Positions 24,874 through 33,304 of a stretch of DNA of 64,000 nt are shown here, piece by piece. A program made the translations under genes and the position numbers. The notes beneath the pieces were generated by a model. The model ran no database searches. It saw nothing but the letters and a program-made list of their open reading frames with translations, and was not told the DNA's origin. Where the stretch lies: NCBI RefSeq assembly GCF_029076845.1, contig NZ_JARESE010000076.1:1-64000 (forward strand), read 5' to 3'. This DNA comes from Novosphingobium album (ex Liu et al. 2023). Its GTDB lineage: Bacteria > Pseudomonadota > Alphaproteobacteria > Sphingomonadales > Sphingomonadaceae. Every line of letters begins with the position of its first letter. Positions within the stretch are counted from its first letter, which is position 1.

Positions 24874-26331
24874 TCACGAACCGGGGGTAGCGAAAGCTGT
24901 ATCGGCCAGGTTCCAACCCCCTCCGATCGCCTTGTATAACGCGACCATTTGCACAGCGGCTGTCGTCCGCGCGCGCAGATCTGCGGTTTCGGCCTCGTGC
25001 AGGAGGCGCTGGGCCGCAAGCAGCTCAATTCGCGTGATATCGCCTGCGGCAAAGCGCGCTTCAGCATGGCCAAAGCTGCGACGCGAGGCATCCAGCGCCG
25101 CTTGACGACGTGTCAGTGTATCCAAGCCTGCATTATAATCGCCCAAGGCGCGCTCTGCATCTCCCAGTGCCGCCAGCACGGCCTGTTCATAACCCAGCGC
25201 GGCCTGCTGCTGGGCAGCCTCCCGGGCACGTATCTCCGCGCGCACACGGCCGCCGTCGAACAATCGCCAAGAGATGAGCGGCAGGATGGAGTAGCGGGTG
25301 CTGGACGAATCGAACCAGTCGCCCGGGCTGAGCGCCTGGAAGCCGCCGCCGGCACCAATGGACAGCTTGGGAAACAGCTCCGCGGTGGCGACGCCGATAT
25401 CGGCGGTGCTGGCAGCGAGGCGCCGTTCAGCAGCCAGAACATCGGGGCGGCGACGCAATATGTCGGCGCGTTCCCCTACGGGCAGTGCCGGCAGGACGCG
25501 CGTCGGCGCGGCGGTATCGAGCAGCTTCAGTTCCCGTTCCGGGGGTGCGCCGAGCAGGACGCCAAGACCGAGCACGGCTCCGCGCTGACGCGCCGCAATG
25601 CCCGGTAGCATGGCATTGGCGGCAGCCCACCGCTCATAGGCTGCGTCCACATCGGCGCGGGAAACATCGCCGAGAACGGCACGGCTGCGCATGAGGTCCA
25701 GCGTCTGTTGCAACGTCGCGACCATCGCCTGCTGCGTAAGCAATTCTTCCCTGGCACCCGTTGCCTCGAACCATGTGCGGGCGACCTCCGCCGCGATCCG
25801 CATGCGTACGCCCTGCACTTCGGCTTGCGTCGCCTGCAACCGCGCGCCGGCGCCTTCCAGCGCCCGGCGATTGGCGCCAAACAGGTCGACTTCCCAGGCT
25901 GCGTCGAAGCCGGCATCGTAGATTGTTTGAGAGGCTTCTAGTCCGGGCATGGAGCGGATCGGCAGCGGGCCATTCTCGCTTTGCCGACGACGGTTCACGC
26001 TGGCGCCTGCGGAAACAGCGGGCAGTTGCTGACCAGCGGCCCGATCGCGCAGAGCGCGCGCTTCATCGATCCGCGCCGCTGCCTGACGGATATCGAGATT
26101 CTGCGCCAGTGCAGTATCGACCAGTCTCTCCAGTTCAGGGTCGCCCAGCGTTGACCACCAGCGGACAAGGTCGGCAGGGGCGGACGCCCCCGCCGCTGCC
26201 TGGGTCCAGCCGCTGCCCGTGTCCACGGAAGGCGGCGCGTGATAGTAGGGGCCGACGACACAGGCGGTCAACGAAATGCAGCTGAATAGCACCACCGCAA
26301 GACGCAACTGTCGATGAGGGGGAAATATCAT
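24874..26331 (-). CDS. outer-membrane efflux lipoprotein (NodT/OprM-like)
   Basis: 485 residues from the ATG that overlaps the permease stop by four bases. The signal peptide ends in a lipobox (LTAC), so the protein is lipid-anchored. Two TolC repeats and the NodT marker region (RRRPDVLAAERRLAASTADI) are clear. As the last gene of the minus-strand ABC exporter operon, it probably supplies the outer-membrane channel for the adaptor and ABC permeases. E. coli ybhGFSR has no such dedicated channel gene. Confidence 0.9.
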   Translation of the reverse strand: MIFPPHRQLRLAVVLFSCISLTACVVGPYYHAPPSVDTGSGWTQAAAGASAPADLVRWWSTLGDPELERLVDTALAQNLDIRQAAARIDEARALRDRAAGQQLPAVSAGASVNRRRQSENGPLPIRSMPGLEASQTIYDAGFDAAWEVDLFGANRRALEGAGARLQATQAEVQGVRMRIAAEVARTWFEATGAREELLTQQAMVATLQQTLDLMRSRAVLGDVSRADVDAAYERWAAANAMLPGIAARQRGAVLGLGVLLGAPPERELKLLDTAAPTRVLPALPVGERADILRRRPDVLAAERRLAASTADIGVATAELFPKLSIGAGGGFQALSPGDWFDSSSTRYSILPLISWRLFDGGRVRAEIRAREAAQQQAALGYEQAVLAALGDAERALGDYNAGLDTLTRRQAALDASRRSFGHAEARFAAGDITRIELLAAQRLLHEAETADLRARTTAAVQMVALYKAIGGGWNLADTAFATPGS

Positions 26332-27452
26332 TGCAGACGTCCTCGAACGAAGATGGTGGCCGTGGTGAGCGACACCAGGGCGATCAGCGCCAATGGCCAA
26401 AGGCTCGCAATAATATCGCCGGGCGACATTGCTTTCAGAAAGCTGCCTTCCACGATGATCAGAAAATGGGTGAGGGGGATCGCCTGAGCCAGCCATTGCA
26501 GAAGCGTGGGCATATTCTCGACCGGGGTAGCGAAGCCCGACATCAGAACGGATGGCACGCCGATGGCGAAGGCGCCAAGGATGGCCTGCTGCTGGGTCGC
26601 GCTGATCGCGGATATCATCAGGCCGATGCCCACCACCGACAGGATGAACAGAACCAGGCTGACGAACAGCAGCCCAAACGAGCCGTTGAACGGAATCTGG
26701 AACGGTCCCGCGGCGGCCGCCATCATCAGAAGGCCGAGCGTGGTGCCGATGACCAGAGCGGGCAGGGATTTGGATATAATGATTTCCGGCGTGGAGGTTG
26801 GTGACACCAGCAACTGGTCGAATGTTCCCAGTTCGCGCTCCCGCGCGATCGACAGCGAGGTGATGAGCAGGGCACTGAAGAACGCCAGGATACCGGAGAG
26901 GCCGGGCACGATGAACCAGCGATAGGTCAGGTTGGGATTGAACCAGTTGCGCACCGCCACCGCCGCTGCGGGCGCACTGCCGGCGTTTGCTTCCGCGCCA
27001 ACCTCGGTAGCGATGGCGGAGAGATAAGAAGCGGTGATCTGCCCTGAATTGCTGCGCCGGCCATCGATCAGCATCTGAACGCGACCATTGTCGCCGGCGG
27101 CGATGGTGCGCGAAAAGTCCGGCTGGATATCGAGCGCCGCGATCACCTTGCCCTGGTCGATAAGATCGCGCATTTCCTGGCCGTCGTTCACGCGATAGAC
27201 CTGCGTAATGAAGTCGGCCCGGTCGAGCCGCGTGATCAGTTCATAGGACCAGCGCCCCGAATCCTGATTGTGAACGGCGATATCGACATTGCGCACTTCC
27301 AGCGTCGCGGCGAAGGCGAACACCAGCAGTTGCAATAGCGGCGGCACAAGCACCACCATGCGGCTGCGCGGGTCGCGCAGGATGCTCAGCACTTCCTTGA
27401 TGAACTGCGCTCGCAGTCGGGTGAAAGCGAAATGGCTATTGTGCTGCGCCAT
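26328..27452 (-). CDS. ABC-2 type permease (YbhR/YbhS-like)
   Basis: 374 residues. One N-terminal membrane helix is followed by a large periplasmic domain (about 50-175) and five C-terminal helices. Near TM2 is a run like SIARERELGTFDQLLVSPTS, the conserved ABC2 cytosolic loop. It pairs with the upstream permease to form the channel of a drug/small-molecule exporter. It follows that permease by six bases and overlaps the downstream lipoprotein gene. Confidence 0.9.
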   Translation of the reverse strand: MAQHNSHFAFTRLRAQFIKEVLSILRDPRSRMVVLVPPLLQLLVFAFAATLEVRNVDIAVHNQDSGRWSYELITRLDRADFITQVYRVNDGQEMRDLIDQGKVIAALDIQPDFSRTIAAGDNGRVQMLIDGRRSNSGQITASYLSAIATEVGAEANAGSAPAAAVAVRNWFNPNLTYRWFIVPGLSGILAFFSALLITSLSIARERELGTFDQLLVSPTSTPEIIISKSLPALVIGTTLGLLMMAAAAGPFQIPFNGSFGLLFVSLVLFILSVVGIGLMISAISATQQQAILGAFAIGVPSVLMSGFATPVENMPTLLQWLAQAIPLTHFLIIVEGSFLKAMSPGDIIASLWPLALIALVSLTTATIFVRGRLQ

Positions 27453-27458
27453 GGCTCC

Positions 27459-28619
27459 TCACTCCAGATTCTTGCGCGTGGCGCGTTTCGCCAGGACGAA
27501 AAACAGGATTCCGATCCCGGCCATCGCCAGCAGGTTCGGCACAAAGACCGCCCAGATGTCCCCGGCCAGAAACACGGTCTTCAAGGAAGAAACGAAATAG
27601 CGCGCCGGGATAAACCAGGTGATGGCCCGGATCGGCGCCGGCATGGCGTCGATTTCATACAGAAAGCCCGACAGCATGAATGCGGGCAGAAAGCCTGAGA
27701 ACAAGGCAATCTGCGCGGCCAGAAACTGATTGCGGGTGACAGAGGAAATCAGCAGTCCCTGACCCAGCGCAGGCACCATGAAGGTGGCCGAAAGCAGCAG
27801 GAGCGCGGCCAGCGACCCGCGCAGCGGCACGTCGAATATAAAAACCGCCAGCGCCGTGGCCCCGAGCGTGGCCAGCATCCCGAGCGCGAAATAGGGCAGA
27901 AGCTTGCCGATCAGGATTTCCGCGACCGATGCGGGCGTGGAGAGCACCGCCTCCATCGTGCCGCGTTCCCATTCGCGCGCGACGACCAGCGCGGTCAGCA
28001 TGGTGCCGATGATGGTCATGACGATGGCGATGGCGCCCGGGACGAGCGAACGGCGGCTCTCCAGTTCGGCGTTGAACCAGTATCGCGGCTCCAGTGTCAC
28101 GCCGGCCGGGGATGCTTCGATACCGAGGCCGCCCCGCCAGGTCTGGACGACGCCCTGTGCGTAGTTGGTGACATAGTTGGCGGTATTGGGCTGCGAGCCA
28201 TCGGCGATGATCTGCACGAGAGGCCGCGCGCCGCGATCGGCCAGACGCTGCTCGAAATCCTGCGGGATGACCACAAATCCGCGCAATTCGCCTGAAACAA
28301 CCCGCTCGGACACCTCGCGCCGATCATGGGCGAAAGTGACATTCAGATAGCGGGTGCCGGCGAATGCGGCGGCCAGTGACTGCGCCGAGGCGGATTCGGA
28401 TTCCTGCACGACGCCGATGCGCACCGCGCGCACGTCCAGCGACACCGCATAGGAAAACAGAAGCAGCAGGACCACCGGAAGGACAAAGGCGATCAGCAGC
28501 GTGGACGGATCGCGGACCGCTTGCAGGCTTTCCTTGACCACCAGCGCCCAAAGGCGTTTCGGGTCGAAGCGGCGCATGGCCTCCGGCGGCATCCGGCGTG
28601 ATCCATCCGCGCCGTTCAT
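27459..28619 (-). CDS. ABC-2 type permease (YbhS/YbhR-like)
   Basis: 386 residues with the same architecture as its neighbour: a single N-terminal helix (LLIAFVLPVVLLLLFSYAVS), a periplasmic domain, and helices after the ABC2 loop VVAREWERGTMEAVLSTPAS. Two paralogous permeases in tandem are typical of YbhSR-type exporters, which form heterodimers. Its start overlaps the ATPase stop (ATGA). Confidence 0.9.
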   Translation of the reverse strand: MNGADGSRRMPPEAMRRFDPKRLWALVVKESLQAVRDPSTLLIAFVLPVVLLLLFSYAVSLDVRAVRIGVVQESESASAQSLAAAFAGTRYLNVTFAHDRREVSERVVSGELRGFVVIPQDFEQRLADRGARPLVQIIADGSQPNTANYVTNYAQGVVQTWRGGLGIEASPAGVTLEPRYWFNAELESRRSLVPGAIAIVMTIIGTMLTALVVAREWERGTMEAVLSTPASVAEILIGKLLPYFALGMLATLGATALAVFIFDVPLRGSLAALLLLSATFMVPALGQGLLISSVTRNQFLAAQIALFSGFLPAFMLSGFLYEIDAMPAPIRAITWFIPARYFVSSLKTVFLAGDIWAVFVPNLLAMAGIGILFFVLAKRATRKNLE

Positions 28620-30400
28620 GCGGCGGCCTTGCTACGGGCTTCGTCGGCGAGATCTTCGGCTTCGACCAGATGAATGAAAGCGTCTTCCATGGTCGGGTCC
28701 GGCCGCGCATCGCTGGCGGCACCGCGTTTGAGAGCGTCCGGCGTGTCCAGCGCGATCAGCCGGGCGCGATAGAGCATCGCCACCCGGTCGCAATATTCCG
28801 CCTCGTCCATGAAATGGGTGGTGACCATCACCGTCACGCCCTTGCGGGCAAGGCCGTTGATGTGGGTCCAGAATTCGCGCCTTGTGATGGGGTCGACACC
28901 CGAAGTCGGCTCATCCAGAAACAGGACAGGCGGGCGATGCATCACCGCGCAGGCCAGCGCCAGACGTTGCTTGTACCCCAGCGGCAGGGAGTCCGGCGCG
29001 GCCGACAGCCAGGGCTGCAAGCCGAAGATTTCGACCATTTCCTCGATCCGCGCCCGCCGCACAGAGCCTTCCAGGCCATAGACGCCAGCGGAGAACTCCA
29101 GATTCTGCCGCACAGACAGCAAACCATAGAGCGAGAATTTCTGCGCCATATAGCCAAGCTGGCCTTTGACCGCGCCGGTCGCGCGGCGCAGATCAAGCCC
29201 CACCACATGCGCTTCGCCGCTGGTGGGTTTGAGCAGGCCGCACAGCATCTTGAAGGTCGTTGATTTACCGGCGCCGTTCGGGCCGAGCAGGCCGAAAATT
29301 TCGCCCTTGCGTACCTCGAAGCTGACATTGTCGGTGGCCGTGAAATCGCCGAAGCGTTTGGTCAGATCCCGGCAGGAAACGGCGATGTCCGACTCAAGCT
29401 GGACAGGCGGGAGCCCCTCGGCGAGGGCCGATGTTCCGCCCGGGCCGCCGCCAAGCAGATCGATGAAAGCGTCCTCGAAACGGGCGGGCGCCGCCCTTAG
29501 CTGCGCATCGACCCGATCGGCGAGGGCGCTTATCTGTTCGGTTCCCGCGTGGGGGCGCAACACCATGCGGACACCGGCGCCCTGGATCACGCCATCGCCG
29601 ACACTGTCCAGATCCAGCGCCTCGGCCAGCACGGCCCGGCGCTGATCGCCAACCTGTTCCAGACGGAAGCTCCGGCCCGTGAGACGTCCCGTCAGTTCTC
29701 CGGGCGGTCCGTCATAGGCAAGCTGCCCCTCGTTAAGCAGCAACACGCTGTCGCAGCGCTCGGCCTCATCGAGATAGGCGGTCGACCAGACCACGGCCAT
29801 GCCTTCGTCGGTCAACGCCTGCACCATGCGCCACAAATCCTGACGGCTGACGGGATCGACGCCGACACTTGGCTCATCCAGGAGCAGGACGGCAGGCCGC
29901 GCCATCAGGGCGCAGGCCAGACCCAGTTTCTGTTTCATGCCGCCGGACAGCTTGCCCGCCAGACGCCCGGTAAAGGGCGCAAGGCGCGTGAAGTCGAGCA
30001 ATTCCGCAAACAATTCGGCGTTCCGGTCTGCATCCATGCCGCGCAATTGCGCATAGAGCCGCATATTCTCCATGACCGACAAGTCTTCGTAGAGGCCAAA
30101 GCGCTGCGGCATGTAGCCTGTCGCGGCATGGATGGCGTCATTGTCGTCCACCACGTCAAAGCCCGCCACCGTGGCGTGGCCGCTGTTCGGCGCCAGCAGA
30201 CCTGTCAGAATGCGCATCAGGGTGGTCTTGCCCGCGCCGTCCGGTCCAACCAGCCCGGTCAGGCGGCCGAACCGGATCTGCGCGTTCAGGCCCTGCAATG
30301 CCTGCACGCTGCCGAAATGCTTGCTCACCCCGTTGATGACGACCGCGACATCATTGTTCGGGTGATTTGGCGGGTCCGATGTTGCGCTACCGGACGCCAT
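28616..30400 (-). CDS. ABC exporter ATPase, two fused nucleotide-binding domains (YbhF-like)
   Basis: About 594 residues from the ATG directly after the adaptor stop. Domain 1 has GPDGAGKTT, LSGGMKQKLGLACALM and LLLDEPSVGVDP; domain 2 has GPNGAGKSTT, LPLGYKQRLALACAVM and LFLDEPTSGVDP. The second signature is LPLGY-type rather than LSGG, as is seen in YbhF relatives. It powers the two-permease exporter encoded downstream. All the genes of the system are on one strand with overlaps. Confidence 0.92.
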   Translation of the reverse strand: MASGSATSDPPNHPNNDVAVVINGVSKHFGSVQALQGLNAQIRFGRLTGLVGPDGAGKTTLMRILTGLLAPNSGHATVAGFDVVDDNDAIHAATGYMPQRFGLYEDLSVMENMRLYAQLRGMDADRNAELFAELLDFTRLAPFTGRLAGKLSGGMKQKLGLACALMARPAVLLLDEPSVGVDPVSRQDLWRMVQALTDEGMAVVWSTAYLDEAERCDSVLLLNEGQLAYDGPPGELTGRLTGRSFRLEQVGDQRRAVLAEALDLDSVGDGVIQGAGVRMVLRPHAGTEQISALADRVDAQLRAAPARFEDAFIDLLGGGPGGTSALAEGLPPVQLESDIAVSCRDLTKRFGDFTATDNVSFEVRKGEIFGLLGPNGAGKSTTFKMLCGLLKPTSGEAHVVGLDLRRATGAVKGQLGYMAQKFSLYGLLSVRQNLEFSAGVYGLEGSVRRARIEEMVEIFGLQPWLSAAPDSLPLGYKQRLALACAVMHRPPVLFLDEPTSGVDPITRREFWTHINGLARKGVTVMVTTHFMDEAEYCDRVAMLYRARLIALDTPDALKRGAASDARPDPTMEDAFIHLVEAEDLADEARSKAAA

Positions 30401-30401
30401 G

Positions 30402-31433
30402 TCAGCGGCCTTTGGCCTGCGCGCTGGACACTTGCCCGGCATCGACGTCGATGGTCACCGGCATGCCCTGACGCAGCGCGGCATCCGCATTGGTGACCAC
30501 GATCCGCAGGCGATAGACCAGATCCGTCCGCAGATCCGTGGTCTCTACCGTTTTTGGCGTGAACTCGGCGCGCGGTGAAATGAACCCGATCTGGCCTTGA
30601 TAGGCCTTGTCGGATGAGTCGCTATGGACGCGTACCCGCATCCCGGGCGCGATGCGCCCCAGATCCGGTTCACCGATGTAGGCGCGCACATAAACCGGGG
30701 TATCAAGGCTGACACTATAGATCGGGCTCTGGCTGACAACCATGCTGCCGGGTTCGCGCACCCGTGCAATCACCGTGCCGGTGCCTGGCGCAAGCAGCAC
30801 TGTATCGGCAAGAGCAGTGGCGGCTTGTGCTCGTGCCGCCTGTGCGGCGGCGAAGCGGGCTTGCCCCGCCGCGACATCTTCCTTGCGGAAACCTTCTGTG
30901 GCTTGTGAATAGGCGGCCCGGGCCGCATTGGCGCCGGCGACGGCCTGGTCACGCGCGGCGCGGGCCGCATCGACCGTTTTTTGACTGGCGGCGCCTGAGG
31001 CGAGCAACTGGCTCTGACGATCGAAATTGCGCTCCGCATCTCTGGCGACAGCCGAAGCCTGATTGAGTGCCTCGCGCGCCTGGACGATCTCCTGCGGGCG
31101 CAGGCCGCGGAGCAATTTGTCGAGGTCCGCCTGAGCAACACCCACGGACGCATCGGCCGCAGCAAGACCTTCCTCGAACGGCTGCGCGTCGAGGATAGCC
31201 ATGCGCGCACCCGCTTCGACGTGATCTCCTTCATCGAAGTGCATCTGTGCCACACGACCGGGTTGCCGGAAGGCCAGTTGAACCTCCCGAATGTCGACAT
31301 TGCCATACAGGCGCAGTGCTTCGCCGTCGTGGCCGCCGCGTTGCATCCAGATCCACCCGACCCCGATTATCGCGACGACAGCGACAACAATGAAGACCCG
31401 CTTGGGAATGCCGGGCAGGCGGATGCGCTTCAT
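30402..31433 (-). CDS. HlyD/YbhG-like membrane fusion protein
   Basis: 343 residues. An N-terminal membrane anchor (VFIVVAVVAIIGVGWIWMQ) is followed by a biotinyl-lipoyl half (FDEGDHVEAGARMAILDAQP), a long coiled-coil hairpin rich in Ala/Gln/Arg (about 85-195) and the return half (LAPGTGTVIARVREPGSMV). It links the inner-membrane ABC exporter to the outer-membrane channel. Its ATG overlaps the TetR gene stop. Confidence 0.92.
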   Translation of the reverse strand: MKRIRLPGIPKRVFIVVAVVAIIGVGWIWMQRGGHDGEALRLYGNVDIREVQLAFRQPGRVAQMHFDEGDHVEAGARMAILDAQPFEEGLAAADASVGVAQADLDKLLRGLRPQEIVQAREALNQASAVARDAERNFDRQSQLLASGAASQKTVDAARAARDQAVAGANAARAAYSQATEGFRKEDVAAGQARFAAAQAARAQAATALADTVLLAPGTGTVIARVREPGSMVVSQSPIYSVSLDTPVYVRAYIGEPDLGRIAPGMRVRVHSDSSDKAYQGQIGFISPRAEFTPKTVETTDLRTDLVYRLRIVVTNADAALRQGMPVTIDVDAGQVSSAQAKGR

Positions 31434-32038
31434 TGCACTGCTCCGATTCCGCGCAGATAGATCGCGAACACGCCGGGAGCATCGCGACGAATATGGGTTA
31501 CATCGCCCGCCAGCATCGATTGCATGACGAGCCCCTGGATCGTGCCGATAAACAGGGTGGTCGCGGCATCCGGATCGAGGTCAACACGCAACTCGCCTCG
31601 CGCCTTTCCCGCCTCAAGCAAGCCACGAAGCCGCACTCCATAGTGCCGGATCAGCGTCTGGGCCATGCGCTTTGGAAGAGTCTCACCCGGCCGCTGCATC
31701 TCCCCGAAAAGCATTCGCGGGACACCGGGGTGATCCGACACGAAATCGATATGCGTCATGAAGACCGCTTCAAGGGCGGCCTTCGGAGACGCGGCCCCTT
31801 CCGCGGCCTTGTCGACGCGGGCGAGCAAGCGGTCGGTCACCCAGGCCATCACCGCCTCCAGGATGGCGTCTTTCGTCGGGAAATGGCGGAACAGCGCCCC
31901 CTGGGTCAGGCCCATTTTCTGCGCGATGGCCGTCGTTGTGATGTCACTTGGGTTCTGTTCCGCGGCCAGATCGACCACCGCCTCCACGGTTGCCGCGCGT
32001 CGCTCGTCAGCGGGAAGATGTTTGGGATGCCCACTCAT
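31430..32038 (-). CDS. TetR-family regulator (CecR-like) of the exporter operon
   Basis: 202 residues. The N-terminal helix-turn-helix reads TTAIAQKMGLTQGALFRHFP, typical of TetR repressors, followed by a C-terminal ligand domain with HPGVPRMLFGEMQRPGET. It is the first gene of the operon, as cecR is in E. coli cecR-ybhGFSR. A perfect AGTAAT/ATTACT palindrome 20 bp upstream is the likely operator, implying autorepression relieved by an unknown drug or metabolite. Confidence 0.9.
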   Translation of the reverse strand: MSGHPKHLPADERRAATVEAVVDLAAEQNPSDITTTAIAQKMGLTQGALFRHFPTKDAILEAVMAWVTDRLLARVDKAAEGAASPKAALEAVFMTHIDFVSDHPGVPRMLFGEMQRPGETLPKRMAQTLIRHYGVRLRGLLEAGKARGELRVDLDPDAATTLFIGTIQGLVMQSMLAGDVTHIRRDAPGVFAIYLRGIGAVQ

Positions 32039-32057
32039 AGCCGCACTCGCAAAAGAA

Positions 32058-32071
32058 AGTAATCTATTACT
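32058..32071 (-). promoter_or_regulatory. palindromic operator of the TetR/ABC exporter operon
   Basis: AGTAATCTATTACT: a perfect 6+6 bp inverted repeat with a 2-bp spacer, placed 20-33 bp upstream of the TetR start codon in an AT-rich patch of otherwise GC-rich DNA. Position and symmetry fit a TetR dimer site overlapping the promoter. Confidence 0.6.
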
Positions 32072-32172
32072 ATCTATCTGGAGTGCGCACTAACCGCAAG
32101 GTGGAAGCGCGGTGCATTCGTTTGTCCGATTTGATCTGTCGTGATCAGTTCAGGGTATCGGCGGCGGACCGC

Positions 32173-32547
32173 TTAATCTTCGGGTCCGCCGTTTTCCGCA
32201 TCGCCCAGATCGCGCGGAACATCCTGTGCTCCCTCGCTGCGGTCGCGGTATAGGGCGGCCCGCGCCAGCAGCATCAACGTGATCGGGGTCGTTATTGTGA
32301 CGAAAACCGCGATAAGCACCTCATGCATGACAGGCCGGGACTGCATCACCGAAAAGCAGATGATCGAGGCGATGAGGATGAAACCGGTGCCAAGGGTCAT
32401 CCCGAGCGTCGGTGGATGGACGCGCTCGTAGAAACTTTCCATGCGAATGAGCCCAACGGCCCCGACAAGTGTGATCGCAGCGCCGAGCAGGACGAAGAGC
32501 CCGACGATGAGCGCGGCCCAGAGCGGCAAATCGGGCGCCTGAATCAT
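32173..32547 (-). CDS. mrpG: Mrp/Pha antiporter subunit G
   Basis: 124 residues with three membrane helices and the MnhG core (LVGAVGLIRMESFYERVHPP, then TLGMTLGTGFILIAS). The C-terminal ~20 residues form an acidic tail. It is an accessory subunit of the multi-protein Na+(K+)/H+ antiporter and the last gene of the operon, overlapping mrpF. Confidence 0.92.
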   Translation of the reverse strand: MIQAPDLPLWAALIVGLFVLLGAAITLVGAVGLIRMESFYERVHPPTLGMTLGTGFILIASIICFSVMQSRPVMHEVLIAVFVTITTPITLMLLARAALYRDRSEGAQDVPRDLGDAENGGPED

Positions 32548-32825
32548 TCGATCACCTCGCCGCGCATGAGAAACTTGGCCAGCGCAACGGTTCCCGCGAA
32601 CCCCAGCACGGCGATGATGAGGGCGGCTTCGAAGAAGATCGTCCGACCCGTCTGGATGCCGTAGGTCAGGAGAAGCAGCATCCCCGCAAGATAAAGAGCA
32701 TCGAGGCCGAGGACCCTGTCCTGCGCGCGGGGGCCGCGCAGCGCCCGATAGGCAGCGCAGCCCAACGCCAACCCCAGCAGGATCTGCGCCGTGGTGATCG
32801 CCAGCGCGAGGACAAGCATGGTCAT
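32544..32825 (-). CDS. mrpF: Mrp/Pha antiporter subunit F
   Basis: 93 residues from the ATG that overlaps the mrpE stop. Three helices are present, with the PhaF segment LRGPRAQDRVLGLDALYLAG. A longer frame upstream runs into mrpE and is unlikely. Small hydrophobic subunit of the antiporter. Confidence 0.9.
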   Translation of the reverse strand: MTMLVLALAITTAQILLGLALGCAAYRALRGPRAQDRVLGLDALYLAGMLLLLTYGIQTGRTIFFEAALIIAVLGFAGTVALAKFLMRGEVIE

Positions 32826-33304
32826 TCGAAGATGTCCATCAGCAATCTCTCGTAACGGTCCTTGATGAGCGCGATCCATGCGTCCTCATCGACGAGATCG
32901 AGAACATGGATGAGGATGATATGCCGGCGGGCATCGTGCTGGAGCCACAGCGTTCCCGGCGTCGCGGTAATGATCACCGCCAGGACCGCGAGCGCATAGC
33001 GGCTTTCGAGCTCGACCGGTAGGCGGATGAAGCCCGAGCGCCGGTTGGCCGGTCTGAACAGGACGATCCTGGCGACGGCGATGTTGGATCGCACGATATC
33101 GGCGAGCACGAGGCCCACGAGCTTCAGCATCGACCACCCGATGCGGATCCGCGGCTTCTCGACGTCCAGCACCAGCATGACACGCGGAACGATCAGGGCG
33201 ACAAGCCCGGCCAGGACGACATGCCCGGGCGAAAAACCGGTCAACAGCACCCACATTGCGAAAAGTACGGCCGACATGAGCGGAAAGGGGAAGAGCCGCG
33301 TCAT
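32822..33304 (-). CDS. mrpE: Mrp/Pha antiporter subunit E
   Basis: 160 residues. Two N-terminal helices precede the MnhE pattern DIVRSNIAVARIVL and SGFIRLPVELESRYALAVLA. ITATPGTLWL and a cytosolic C-terminus follow. MrpE joins the integral antiporter complex. It overlaps mrpD by 4 bp (ATGA). Confidence 0.92.
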   Translation of the reverse strand: MTRLFPFPLMSAVLFAMWVLLTGFSPGHVVLAGLVALIVPRVMLVLDVEKPRIRIGWSMLKLVGLVLADIVRSNIAVARIVLFRPANRRSGFIRLPVELESRYALAVLAVIITATPGTLWLQHDARRHIILIHVLDLVDEDAWIALIKDRYERLLMDIFE

